Assembly: GCA_942492835.1 (NCBI GenBank)
Contig: OW818645.1
Location: forward strand, 1,302,001 to 1,366,000
Length of the DNA: 64,000 nucleotides
Direction of reading: 5' to 3'
Source: GWB2-37-7 sp942492835
GTDB taxonomy: Bacteria; Bacillota; Clostridia; Lutisporales; Lutisporaceae
The position numbers and the translations under genes are program-made. A model generated the notes under the pieces. The model was not told where the DNA came from and did no database searches. It saw only the letters and a list, made by a program, of their open reading frames with translations. Below are positions 27,660-36,918 of this stretch, piece by piece (position 1 is the stretch's first letter; each line of letters starts with the position of its first letter).

Positions 27660-28631
27660 TATTTTAAATAATTCATCTTTGTCTGGTGGCATAAGAAGAG
27701 TTCTCTTTCCCTTTTCCTCCAAATACCTGCCTTCTGCTGTAATTTTTCCTATAATAGCAGCTTGAATTCCAATGTCTTTTAGCTTATTTACAAATTCTTC
27801 GCCATTGCGACAGGTAATAATCATACTACCACTGGATATTAGTCTATAAGGATTGATGGTGTAAAACTCACATATTTTTTTAGTTTCTTCAAGTATAGGC
27901 GCTTTTTCTATATATATATCTATACCTGTATTTGAGCTTTCGGCTACTTCCCAGACAGCACCTAATATACCACCTTCCGTAGCATCATGCATGCTATTAA
28001 CACCAAATTCCCCCGCCAGCACACCTTCGTTTACAACTGATATGTGCCTAGATAGTGTCTTAGCCCTCTCTAGTTCTTCTGGAGTTAATTGTGAGCTGAG
28101 CTCAGCCTCTCTATCGTTAGCAAGTATTGCTGTACCTTCTAATCCAACCCATTTTGTCATTATAACATCATCGCCGACTTTCGCACCTGCAGTTTTTACA
28201 AGCTTGTGTTTCAAAACCTTGCCAATTGCTGTAGTTGATATAATAATTTTGTTGACAGCAGAGGTTATTTCGGTATGACCTCCTGCTATCTCTACACCTA
28301 AATCAGCTGCCGCTTCCCCTGCTTCCTTCATAACTATTCTAATATCTTCTTTTGTAGTTCCTATTGGTGCCATTATAGTCATTAATAGTGCTATAGGTCT
28401 GACTCCACTAGAGGCCACATCATTGCAGGATATATGTACAGCAAGAGCTCCCGTACCTTTTTCCGCTCCAGTTATAGGATCAGTAGAAAGTACGCAAGCA
28501 TAATTTCCATATTCTATAGCTGTGCAATCTTCACCTATCTCAGGTCTTAAGATTACATCCGCATTTTTAACTTTTATATTATTAAAAACCAATTCCCTAA
28601 GTAATTCAGAGGGAAGCTTACCTTCTTCCAT
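27645..28631 (-). CDS. AIR synthase-related protein, HypE-like
   Basis: A 328-residue protein of the PurM/HypE/ThiL/SelD ATP-binding fold. Motifs are RPEIGEDCTAIE, LSTDPITGAEKGTGALAVHI and NDVASSGVRPIALLMT near the N-terminus, GGHTEIT in the middle, and MHDATEGGILGAVWEVAES in the C-terminal half. It looks like HypE but ends in KIKRSK and lacks the terminal Cys that HypE carbamoylates, and no hyp genes are nearby. It is therefore unlikely to be a hydrogenase maturation factor. Its substrate is unknown. Confidence 0.8.
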   Translation of the reverse strand: MEEGKLPSELLRELVFNNIKVKNADVILRPEIGEDCTAIEYGNYACVLSTDPITGAEKGTGALAVHISCNDVASSGVRPIALLMTIMAPIGTTKEDIRIVMKEAGEAAADLGVEIAGGHTEITSAVNKIIISTTAIGKVLKHKLVKTAGAKVGDDVIMTKWVGLEGTAILANDREAELSSQLTPEELERAKTLSRHISVVNEGVLAGEFGVNSMHDATEGGILGAVWEVAESSNTGIDIYIEKAPILEETKKICEFYTINPYRLISSGSMIITCRNGEEFVNKLKDIGIQAAIIGKITAEGRYLEEKGKRTLLMPPDKDELFKIKRSK

Positions 28632-28775
28632 ATTAATTCATCCTTTCCATGCAAACAATATATCATGTAATATTATAGCACACGCCAAAACTTTTACATA
28701 ATAAGATCATATACTTGTAAAACATTAATATTGTGTGCTCTTATGTCATATATATATTAGGAAATATTTTATTTA

Positions 28776-30173
28776 ATGGTGGTGTTTATATTGATTAGCA
28801 CAGTTAACGATATAATTAAACAGCTTAATATAATGGTATACTTTAATATTGTGTCTTTCTCTGTATTATCAGGGAGTGGGACTATTATTTCTCCAAGTCT
28901 TCACGATTTAGATATAATCGAGGAGCTTTGTAAGGATATGCCCCCAAATCAAAAACCTTATAATGTGATGTTTATGAATAGCTTGTACAAAAGAAATACT
29001 CCATTATATGCAAAGGAAATTAAGAATCCCTATGACTTTGAAAGCTATCAATGGCTAGATATAAAAAGAAAAAAGGACATAGATATTGAAGTAATGGCTT
29101 TTTCTATCATTAACTGTTGCAGTATTATTGAAAGACTTATCACAAACCAAATACAATTGGAAAATAATCAATTTGTTGCTTTTATACTATTTAAGACTGC
29201 GCTTCATCAAGCAGAATTTATAAAAAAATATCTTAAAATAGGCGACATTTATTACTGTGGGGAAGATGTCTCTCACGATGCTGCAAAAGAGTTTCATATA
29301 CAAATAGCATCAAAGAACCCTGAAAGTACCTCTCAGCTTTGTGTACTTAGAGCATTTACAGCTCTAAATTATATCAATAATTACAATCTTCCATATATGA
29401 AGTTTAACGAGAATAAATTTGATGAAGATATATCTCTTATTGCCCCTCTTTATTCTATTGTACTAGGGAATATTGAAGAAATTAAATCTAGAGAGTTAGC
29501 AAATATAGGGCTATGTATAACCCAAATCTATGTAAATTCTGATATTCTATCCAAGGCTTCTTTTAAGGTTTTAGATGGAATATGTACAGTACTGAAAAAA
29601 CGAATAGATGAGAACGGTGCGATAACAAGAACCAAATCAGACATTGAGAAAAGTTCAACTTACACCTTATGTAATTGTCTAAATTTACTGTCACAGCTTT
29701 ATTATATGTTTGGTGATAAGGCTTGCTATCAAGCTTGTACAAAAATCTATCACAGACTTGATTCTACATGGAATAGAGAGCACAATATTTTCATAATTAA
29801 AGATTCAAATAAACAATTATTTTCAATTAAAGATATCTCTTCAATTATAGCAGCATTACTGTCCTTCTATTATATAGTTGATGATTCAAAGTTAAAAAAG
29901 CAAATAGAAGGACAAATAAAGGATTTTTATGAAATATCTCTTGTTAGGTCTAAAATATTTGTAAATCAAACCCATCCTATTATTCAGCAAAATATAATTG
30001 AATGTTTGACTTCCATAGAAGCAGTCAAAGATACTGCTCCTATATTTAATAAAGCCTTTGAATATAAAATCAGTAAAGCTAAGTTTTATTGTGATTCAGA
30101 TGTATTCAGAGCTGATTATGTAATGTCCTCCTGTAGTCTATTATTTAACAATATCAGCATTTACTGTACTTAA
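28776..30173 (+). CDS. Unknown protein, mostly helical
   Basis: A 465-residue protein that I do not recognise. It has no clear signal peptide. The N-terminal ~70 residues are mixed (FSVLSGSGTIISPSLHDLD). The rest is predicted helical with many Cys (for example YTLCNCLNLLSQLYYM) and could form an alpha-helical repeat or toroid. The ATG at 28776 lacks a good ribosome site. TTG at 28791, six bases after GGTGGTG, is an equally good start. Its last 20 bases overlap the end of the convergent gene on the other strand. Confidence 0.6.
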   Translation: MVVFILISTVNDIIKQLNIMVYFNIVSFSVLSGSGTIISPSLHDLDIIEELCKDMPPNQKPYNVMFMNSLYKRNTPLYAKEIKNPYDFESYQWLDIKRKKDIDIEVMAFSIINCCSIIERLITNQIQLENNQFVAFILFKTALHQAEFIKKYLKIGDIYYCGEDVSHDAAKEFHIQIASKNPESTSQLCVLRAFTALNYINNYNLPYMKFNENKFDEDISLIAPLYSIVLGNIEEIKSRELANIGLCITQIYVNSDILSKASFKVLDGICTVLKKRIDENGAITRTKSDIEKSSTYTLCNCLNLLSQLYYMFGDKACYQACTKIYHRLDSTWNREHNIFIIKDSNKQLFSIKDISSIIAALLSFYYIVDDSKLKKQIEGQIKDFYEISLVRSKIFVNQTHPIIQQNIIECLTSIEAVKDTAPIFNKAFEYKISKAKFYCDSDVFRADYVMSSCSLLFNNISIYCT

Positions 30174-30783
30174 TATTATTACTGCAGAAGAAGTCTTCCC
30201 ACTCTTTTACCTCCATGTATCTATGATCAGATACAATATATAAAACCTTTATATCTTCAGGTGGGATATGATGCATTATTAAAATTTCTGCATCATACCC
30301 CTCTTCTTTATCTTTCCTTGCCTCTAAATTATCTTTGAAGCTACATGAGTTTATCCAATAATCCTCTGCTATTATTTGCCCATTTCTTATCATGAATTTT
30401 GTAGCAGCTTCAAAATCTTTAATATTTTGTAATATCAAAGGTTCATATAGAAAGTTTGCTATATTTTCATTGCACACCCAGCACATGTCCTCATTAATTT
30501 TTATACTTAAAATGGCGCTATGAGAATGCCATATATGATTATGCTTAAAATTCATGCTACTAAAAATTGCCTTATTTCTTATTACCCAATTCGGAATGCT
30601 TTCAGTCCTATATTTATCAATAAATTTATGGAAATTGTTATACTTGTTCTTGTAAGTCTTTTTATCATCAAAGCTTATACCGTTTTTCAATGTTTTTTCT
30701 AAGTCAGTAAGAGTCACAACATGATACACACGCTTTGTCTCTGTATAATCTCTAAATAAAATAGTAATCACCTCTAAAATCAC
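30154..30783 (-). CDS. Unknown protein, possibly DarT/ADP-ribosyltransferase-like N-terminus
   Basis: A 209-residue soluble protein. The N-terminal RVYHVVTLTDLEKTLKNGI resembles the opening of ADP-ribosyltransferase-type folds (His, then a Leu-x-x-hydrophobic-x-x-Gly-Ile turn), followed by His-rich HNHIWHSHSAILSI. This is only a pattern resemblance and no catalytic set was established. The listed start is GTG 30783 without a ribosome site. GAGGTGAT lies inside the frame and points to a start seven codons later at an ATT. It converges on the 465-residue gene with a 20-base overlap. Confidence 0.55.
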   Translation of the reverse strand: MILEVITILFRDYTETKRVYHVVTLTDLEKTLKNGISFDDKKTYKNKYNNFHKFIDKYRTESIPNWVIRNKAIFSSMNFKHNHIWHSHSAILSIKINEDMCWVCNENIANFLYEPLILQNIKDFEAATKFMIRNGQIIAEDYWINSCSFKDNLEARKDKEEGYDAEILIMHHIPPEDIKVLYIVSDHRYMEVKEWEDFFCSNNIKYSKC

Positions 30784-30854
30784 TTATATATAGTACAATA
30801 CTTATACATTAGTCTTATGATTTTTGTGCAAAATATATACGGAGGTGTATTATT

Positions 30855-31007
30855 CTGATATTAATAAATTGCATTGATAATTGTTTATATCAAAAGGATG
30901 GAATGTGCACTCTGAACAATGTTTCATACTTATCCAACACTACCAATAAAGGCTGTGAGTTTTATAAAGAAACACCGGTCAAAATAAAAGGGGATAATGA
31001 AGTTTAA
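30855..31007 (+). CDS. Small Cys-rich conserved protein
   Basis: A 50-codon frame with four cysteines: NCIDNCLYQKDGMCTLNNVS then SNTTNKGCEFYK (C-x3-C-x6-C-x18-C). Small clostridial proteins of this pattern are common and often mislabelled hydroxymyristoyl-ACP dehydratase; they probably bind a metal. GGAGGTG lies at 30841-30847, but the frame has no ATG, GTG or TTG behind it. The start must be CTG (30855) or ATT (30852 or 30849). A hairpin terminator overlaps the stop codon. Confidence 0.65.
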   Translation: MILINCIDNCLYQKDGMCTLNNVSYLSNTTNKGCEFYKETPVKIKGDNEV

Positions 31008-31022
31008 AATCATTATCCCCTT
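30988..31022. terminator. Bidirectional terminator
   Basis: AAGGGGATAATGA / TCATTATCCCCTT, a perfect 13-bp stem. T-rich on the minus side (TTTTATTTT) and moderately so on the plus side. It serves the small Cys-rich gene and the convergent membrane protein gene. Confidence 0.8.
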
Positions 31023-31059
31023 CGACATTCTTTTATTTCCTAGGAAATATTTCGACTTT

Positions 31060-32709
31060 CTACACTAAATATGTAGCAAAAAGTGCATTTGTAATTTGAA
31101 TATCAATCAATGCAAATATAATATACTCTACTATTATATTCATATCAGGATTATGCTTCTTTAAAATCTTTTGTATAAATAAAGCTAAGAAAGCAATACC
31201 TACTGCATAGAAATATTTAGCTCCAGTAAAACTCAATAGGGGTGGCATTTGAGATATTGATAATGGAGTATAGTATGTGCCAAAAGAAATCAATTTTACT
31301 GCTAAATATATAAGGAAACCTATTGAGTAGCTTAGTTTTGGTCTATCCCTTAGACTCTTAATTTCAAAAAACTCAATCATTAAAACCCATAATATAGCAG
31401 GGAAATATATAGTAAATTTAATTATCATTAATATAAACGTACTTACATATCCAGGTATTGTATTCATCATTGCAACTTTGTAATCGTCACTTGTAGGTTT
31501 TGAAGCATTGAGTACATAATCTTTACCAGTTTCTGTGTAGAATGCTTCATAGTTAAATCCGCCTGCAGCATCTAAGTAAACAATTATGTCATTGCCTTTG
31601 TAGTTTGAATAGACAGTGTTAGTGACAAGTCTTTGGTTGCGGGTAGCTCTTGTAATATCCTTAATTTTTCCATTATCCATAGTCATGATATAACTAGAGA
31701 ATCCACTAGAATACTTTTTATCGTAGGAGTTTTTTACTACAGTTAATTTCAACTCATTATCTTGTGTCTTTATAATGTTTGCTTCATTAAGGTAGAACAT
31801 TTGATCCCATGTATCATCCTTTGTAAAATATATTCTGTTGAAGTTTAAATCTACATTTCCGGAGTTCAAGGGAGCAGCAGAATAATACATTTTTGCTGCC
31901 ATACTGGCTTGTTCATACTTTACCATTTCATAGAATATATAAACATCTGTATCGTCTATACCTATATCTATATCATCAATACCCCATGACTGTGATAAAG
32001 ACTTTTCTATCTTAGTACCAAGCATTGTCCATTTGTTTTGAGTAAAAGTCAAATAGTATATTTGATATTCAATACTACTAGTTTCGGCAAAAGCAGCTAC
32101 ATGTATTACGCCTTTATTATCTAGGACAGCTGATACACTGTCTAATTTATTTATATTATATATTTCTCCCTGTAATACAAAGGTTTCTTTATCCTGCTTA
32201 TATAGAGCTACTCCATTCTTTGTAGATGCTATAATAGCAGTTTTCCCATCCACCTCTAGTATTTCAAAATCATTTATTTCATCTGCAATTTTTAACTTTG
32301 CTAAATAGCCTCCTGATGGATTCTTAGTTGCAAAATATAAGTTGTTATTCTCAATAAAATAAATATTTTTAGTATCCCATTCAAATTTCTGAACCTTATA
32401 AGATTCAACACCCTTAATGCTAAAAGTATCATATGCGACTTCTCTTGTTTTTCTGTCTATTTTTATTTTTGTGAAGTTGCTCTTATTTGCAGTTAGCAAT
32501 TCTGTATATTTATCATTTACTATAATTGAAGGTTGCTTCTTATACAGTTCTGCAGTTACTAAGGATGTTGTCCTACCCCAATTTTCTGAAGGAACCATCG
32601 TTATATCTTTTAAATTATAATAACTATGTAATAAAAAAATTGCCAGGAAAATTATGCACAAGAGCATTATGAACGCAATTAAGTATTTATTCTTATTGAT
32701 TCTATTCAT
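31060..32709 (-). CDS. Membrane protein with large extracellular domain, unknown
   Basis: A 549-residue protein. It has an N-terminal transmembrane helix (about 8-28) and a roughly 380-residue outside domain with repeated beta motifs (IYFIENNNLYFATKN, VDGKTAIIASTKNGVALYK, KGVIHVAAFAETSSIEYQIYYL). The C-terminus has four membrane helices (about 425-545). The beta motifs suggest a propeller. No family recognised. GGGAGGCAAATA precedes the ATG. It stands alone between two terminators, so it is probably a single-gene unit. Confidence 0.65.
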   Translation of the reverse strand: MNRINKNKYLIAFIMLLCIIFLAIFLLHSYYNLKDITMVPSENWGRTTSLVTAELYKKQPSIIVNDKYTELLTANKSNFTKIKIDRKTREVAYDTFSIKGVESYKVQKFEWDTKNIYFIENNNLYFATKNPSGGYLAKLKIADEINDFEILEVDGKTAIIASTKNGVALYKQDKETFVLQGEIYNINKLDSVSAVLDNKGVIHVAAFAETSSIEYQIYYLTFTQNKWTMLGTKIEKSLSQSWGIDDIDIGIDDTDVYIFYEMVKYEQASMAAKMYYSAAPLNSGNVDLNFNRIYFTKDDTWDQMFYLNEANIIKTQDNELKLTVVKNSYDKKYSSGFSSYIMTMDNGKIKDITRATRNQRLVTNTVYSNYKGNDIIVYLDAAGGFNYEAFYTETGKDYVLNASKPTSDDYKVAMMNTIPGYVSTFILMIIKFTIYFPAILWVLMIEFFEIKSLRDRPKLSYSIGFLIYLAVKLISFGTYYTPLSISQMPPLLSFTGAKYFYAVGIAFLALFIQKILKKHNPDMNIIVEYIIFALIDIQITNALFATYLV

Positions 32710-32819
32710 TATTTGCCTCCCAAAATTTTATACTAATAGTTTTATTATATAGTAATTTTTTGAAAATTCGTACTGTTTTTTTGTGAAATATTTGTGAACT
32801 ATATATACTTATTATTAGC

Positions 32820-32854
32820 AAAAAAATAAAAGCCTTTTTAGGCTTTTATTTTTT
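32820..32854 (-). terminator. Terminator of the opp operon
   Basis: A long A/T-flanked stem, AAAATAAAAGCCT / AGGCTTTTATTTT, with T-runs on both strands. It sits three bases past the oppF stop. Confidence 0.85.
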
Positions 32855-32856
32855 TG

Positions 32857-33816
32857 CTAAATTATATGGCAAGCAACGAAATGATCTGGAGATACTTCTC
32901 TAAACTCTGGCATTTCTTGACTGCATATATCTTTTGCGTATCTGCATCTAGCCTTAAATCTACATCCTGGTGGTGGATTTATTGGACTAGGTACATCCCC
33001 TTCAAGTAGAATTCTCTTTCTTGACTTCTCTATTTTAGGATCAGCAATCGGAATCGCTGACATCAACGCTTGTGTATATGGATGCAATGGATTCTTATAT
33101 AGTTCAACACTCGATGTCATTTCTACCATTGTTCCAAGATACATAACACCAACTCTGTCTGATATGTGCTTTACCATGCTTAAATCATGGGCTATAAACA
33201 GATATGTCAGACCTAAGTCTCTTTGTAGCTTTATCAACAGATTTACTACTTGAGCTTGTATTGAAACGTCTAAAGCAGAAATAGGCTCGTCACATACTAT
33301 GAACTGTGGTTCAATTGCTAATGACCTTGCTACACCTATTCTTTGTCTTTGTCCGCCGCTGAACTCGTGTGGGAATCTGCTTGCATGCTCTTTATTCAAA
33401 CCAACTGTTTCTAGAACATTATATATTCTTTCTGTTCTTTCTTTACCAGTGTACAGGTTATGAATATCTATTCCTTCTCCTACTATATCACCTACTGTCA
33501 TTCTTGGATCCAGTGATGCATATGGGTCTTGGAATATCATTTGTGCTTTCTTTGTAAAATCCTTTTTCTCTGCTTTATTTAGCTTATGGACATTATTACC
33601 ATTATATATTACTTCCCCGCCTGTAGCTTCATAAAGTCTTATAATTGTTCTTCCTGTTGTTGACTTTCCACAGCCTGATTCTCCAACAAGACCTAGTGTC
33701 TCGCCTTCCTTTATAGCAAAGCTTATGTTGTCAACAGCTTTTAAAATTGCGCCGCCACCTACTGTGAAATATTTCTTTAGGTTTTTTACTTCTATTAAAG
33801 TTTTCTTTTCCGCCAT
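32857..33816 (-). CDS. oppF: Oligopeptide ABC transporter ATP-binding protein OppF
   Basis: A 319-residue ABC ATPase. Walker A GESGCGKST, signature FSGGQRQRIGVARSLA, Walker B FIVCDEPISALD, switch His in FIAHDLSMV. The C-terminal extension PPPGCRFKARCRYAKDICSQ with four Cys may bind FeS as in OppD/F. It pairs with OppD to power peptide uptake. The ATG overlaps the oppD stop by one base, and GGAGGT precedes it. Confidence 0.95.
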   Translation of the reverse strand: MAEKKTLIEVKNLKKYFTVGGGAILKAVDNISFAIKEGETLGLVGESGCGKSTTGRTIIRLYEATGGEVIYNGNNVHKLNKAEKKDFTKKAQMIFQDPYASLDPRMTVGDIVGEGIDIHNLYTGKERTERIYNVLETVGLNKEHASRFPHEFSGGQRQRIGVARSLAIEPQFIVCDEPISALDVSIQAQVVNLLIKLQRDLGLTYLFIAHDLSMVKHISDRVGVMYLGTMVEMTSSVELYKNPLHPYTQALMSAIPIADPKIEKSRKRILLEGDVPSPINPPPGCRFKARCRYAKDICSQEMPEFREVSPDHFVACHII

Positions 33817-34838
33817 TATCTTGTACCTCCTATACCTACAGGTCTTTCAACCTTTGGTGCAAGTGGGTGCTGCAAGAAGCATGATACACTGTGTCCATTC
33901 TCTAACATAGTTTCTTCTGGTTGTTGCTTATAGCAGACTTCCATAGCATATGCACATCTAGCTGCAAATGCACAGCCTACAGGAGGACAGAACAAGTCTG
34001 GAGGAGTACCTATTATCGGAATAAGGTCTTCCTTATTTTCTGCATCAAGTCTTGGTACTGATTTTAATAATCCCCATGTGTATGGGTGCTTAGGATTGTA
34101 GAATACATCATCTGATGCTCCGCTCTCAACAACCTTACCTGCATACATAACTATTATTCTTTCTGCCATGCCTGCAACAACTCCAAGGTCGTGAGTTATT
34201 AATATGATGGATGTATCCAGCTTACTCTTTAATTCTTTCATCAAATCAAGAATTTGTGCTTGTATTGTAACGTCAAGAGCTGTTGTTGGTTCATCTGCGA
34301 TTAACAGCTTTGGCTTGCATGATAGTGCTATTGCTATCATAGCTCTTTGTCTCATACCACCACTAAACTCGTGTGGATATTGATTAACTCTTTTTTCTGG
34401 GTTAGGAATACCAACTGTCTTAAGCATTTCAATTGCATTCTCGTGAGCTTGTTTCTTTGAAAGATGTTGATGCTTTATAAGTCCTTCAGCAATTTGCTTG
34501 CCAATGTGCATTGTAGGGTTTAGGGATGTCATTGGATCTTGGAATATCATGCCCATTTCCGAACCCCTAACTGCTTCCATTTGCTTATCACTGAATTTTG
34601 TTATATCTTTACCATTGAATATTATATTACCGCTTTTAAGTCTTCCTGGAGGCGTAGGTACTAGCTTCATTATAGATTGAGCTGTAACACTCTTTCCGCA
34701 GCCAGACTCACCAACTATGGCGATTGCTTCTGCTTTGTTTAAATGAAAGCTTACTCCTCTAACGGCTTGAACTTCACCGGCATATGTGTCAAACGATACA
34801 TGTAAATCTTTGACTTCCAATAATTTTTCTTTTTCCAT
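33816..34838 (-). CDS. oppD: Oligopeptide ABC transporter ATP-binding protein OppD
   Basis: A 340-residue ABC ATPase. Walker A GESGCGKSV, signature FSGGMRQRAMIAIALS, Walker B LLIADEPTTALD, switch His ILITHDLGVV. The Cys-rich C-terminal oligopeptide-transporter extension is FCPPVGCAFAARCAYAMEVC. Partner of OppF in the heterodimeric motor. Third gene of oppB-C-D-F. Confidence 0.95.
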   Translation of the reverse strand: MEKEKLLEVKDLHVSFDTYAGEVQAVRGVSFHLNKAEAIAIVGESGCGKSVTAQSIMKLVPTPPGRLKSGNIIFNGKDITKFSDKQMEAVRGSEMGMIFQDPMTSLNPTMHIGKQIAEGLIKHQHLSKKQAHENAIEMLKTVGIPNPEKRVNQYPHEFSGGMRQRAMIAIALSCKPKLLIADEPTTALDVTIQAQILDLMKELKSKLDTSIILITHDLGVVAGMAERIIVMYAGKVVESGASDDVFYNPKHPYTWGLLKSVPRLDAENKEDLIPIIGTPPDLFCPPVGCAFAARCAYAMEVCYKQQPEETMLENGHSVSCFLQHPLAPKVERPVGIGGTR

Positions 34839-34852
34839 ACCTACACACCCCC

Positions 34853-35767
34853 CTATTTTCTTAATTTTGGATCTAGTGCATCTCTTAATCCGTCACCAAG
34901 TAATTGTAATGCTAGCATTGTTAAACTGATTAATATTGATGGTATAATCATTTGATATGGATATACCTGCATTGTTGCAATACCTGTGGAGGATAATTGT
35001 CCCCAGCTTGTTTTTGGAGCTTGGATTCCTAATCCTATGAAGCTTAGGAATGCTTCTCCAAATATCGCACCTGGTATAGCAAATGTTAATGATACTATAA
35101 TTACTCCAAGTGTATTTGGTATTAAGTGTTTTATTATTAATCTTGAGGAGCTAGCGCCTAGTGTTTTTGCAGCCAATACAAACTCTTGCTCTTTAAGTGA
35201 TAAAACTTGACCTCTTACAAGTCTCGCAAGTCCCAACCACCCAGTAATAACAAAAGCTAATATTATCGGCACTATTCCCGAGCCTAAGTATAGCATTATT
35301 AGTATTGTTAAGATTAGTCCTGGTATTGCTATAAGAACATCTATTGTTCTCATTATTAACATATCTAGTAAACCACCGAAGAAGCCTGAAGCTCCACCGA
35401 TTAAAGTGCCAACAATACTATTTAGAACAGCAGTTATTACACCTATAAATAATGAAACTTTTGCACCTTCCCATACTCTTTCCCATAAATCTCTTCCAAG
35501 TCCATCAGTACCAAACCAATGTGTTGCATTTGGCCACTGATCCCCATTAGTAAGATCGTTTGTAAAATAATCAAAGGATGACATCAGAGGACCTGCAAAT
35601 GCCATAATAGCTAAGAGTATTAGGAATAATAATGAAAGCATAGCTATTTTATTCTTTTTAAGTCTTCTCCAAGCATCTTGCCAATAAGTCATACTTGGTC
35701 TTATAATTGCTTGAGATTTTTCTTCATTGATTCCAACGTGTTTAAACTGTTCTTGCTTAATTTCCAT
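34853..35767 (-). CDS. oppC: Oligopeptide ABC transporter permease OppC
   Basis: A 304-residue inner-membrane permease with about six helices. It has the N-terminal OppC-type segment (QDAWRRLKKNKIAMLSLLFL) and the binding-protein-dependent transport signature near GWLGLARLVRGQVLSLKEQEFV. Forms the channel with OppB. GGGGGGAGTAAAG precedes the ATG. Confidence 0.95.
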   Translation of the reverse strand: MEIKQEQFKHVGINEEKSQAIIRPSMTYWQDAWRRLKKNKIAMLSLLFLILLAIMAFAGPLMSSFDYFTNDLTNGDQWPNATHWFGTDGLGRDLWERVWEGAKVSLFIGVITAVLNSIVGTLIGGASGFFGGLLDMLIMRTIDVLIAIPGLILTILIMLYLGSGIVPIILAFVITGWLGLARLVRGQVLSLKEQEFVLAAKTLGASSSRLIIKHLIPNTLGVIIVSLTFAIPGAIFGEAFLSFIGLGIQAPKTSWGQLSSTGIATMQVYPYQMIIPSILISLTMLALQLLGDGLRDALDPKLRK

Positions 35768-35781
35768 CTTTACTCCCCCCC

Positions 35782-36699
35782 CTACTTATCTACTCTGATT
35801 CTTGGGTCAATTAGTCCATATACTATATCAACAATAAGGTTCATTAGTATCAAGAATGCACCATAGAATATTGTTGTACCCATTACCATTGGATAGTCTA
35901 GATTTTGCATTGATCTTACGAAATATTGTCCAAGTCCTGGGATAGCGAAAACTGATTCTACAACGAATCCGCCAGTAAGCACACCTGCTACGGTTGGACC
36001 TAGGATTGTAACTATCGGTAGCAATGCATTTCTTATTTGATGTCTAACTGTAACCTGTACAGGTGATAGCCCCTTTGCCTTTGCAGTTTTAATGTAGTCT
36101 TGTCCAACAACCTCAAGCATACTTGTACGCATGTATCTTGCTAAAGAAGCCAATGTACCAAGTCCTAAAGAAAAAGCCGGCATTATTGTATGAGCAAATG
36201 TCTTGTAGGTAGCAACTGGCAACCAATGTAGCTTAACCCCGAAAAGCCACTGTATAAGTCCTGCTATAATAAAGTTAGGAACTGATATACCTATAACGGC
36301 TATAAATATACTAAATCTGTCCCACCCCTTATCATGATTTAGTGCTGCAACTATACCAAGCGCAACACCTGCAATAGTAGCAAATAGTAGTGCTCTTAGT
36401 CCAAGATCTGCAGATACTGGGAAGTTGTTTGCGATAACTTCGTTTACTGTACGAGCTTTGTACCTTAATGAGTTTCCCAGGTCTCCCTGAACTAGATGTC
36501 CTAAGTAGTTAACATACTGTTTGTATAACGGCTGATCCAAGCCATAGTACTTCATCATGTTAGCCTTGATTTCAGGAGTTAGTTTATCACTTGAAAATGG
36601 ATCGCCAGGTACTAATCTAACTAGAAAGAAAGTTACTGTTATAAGTACCCAAATAGTAATAAATGATATAAGAAGCCTTTTTAAAATGTACTTTGTCAA
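35782..36699 (-). CDS. oppB: Oligopeptide ABC transporter permease OppB
   Basis: A 305-residue permease starting KYILKRLLISFITIWVLITV, typical of OppB/DppB, with the cytoplasmic EAA-like loop DYIKTAKAKGLSPVQVTVRH. TTG start eight bases after AAGGAGGT. First gene of the operon. No solute-binding protein (OppA) gene lies on either side, so the binding protein is encoded elsewhere or another lipoprotein serves. Confidence 0.95.
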   Translation of the reverse strand: MTKYILKRLLISFITIWVLITVTFFLVRLVPGDPFSSDKLTPEIKANMMKYYGLDQPLYKQYVNYLGHLVQGDLGNSLRYKARTVNEVIANNFPVSADLGLRALLFATIAGVALGIVAALNHDKGWDRFSIFIAVIGISVPNFIIAGLIQWLFGVKLHWLPVATYKTFAHTIMPAFSLGLGTLASLARYMRTSMLEVVGQDYIKTAKAKGLSPVQVTVRHQIRNALLPIVTILGPTVAGVLTGGFVVESVFAIPGLGQYFVRSMQNLDYPMVMGTTIFYGAFLILMNLIVDIVYGLIDPRIRVDK

Positions 36700-36783
36700 C
36701 TATTTTACCTCCTTCATTTTTTTCAATTTTGAACAATCTGTGAAATAATTTTGAACAAACCTACATTATTGGGGTTAAAGCTA

Positions 36784-36813
36784 GATGAAGGTATATTTTC
36801 ATATACCTTCATC
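36784..36813 (-). terminator. Perfect hairpin upstream of oppB
   Basis: GATGAAGGTATAT / ATATACCTTCATC, a 13-bp stem with a four-base loop, then TAGCTTT on the minus strand. It may end the small frame at 36919-37056 or act in the opp leader. Confidence 0.5.
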
Positions 36814-36918
36814 AGCAAAATTAAAAACTATTTAATTTATTATGAATGTTAGTATATACAAAATTCGGACAGTACTTTATGAAGTAGAATAGTATTTATG
36901 TCACCTATTATTAATGAA

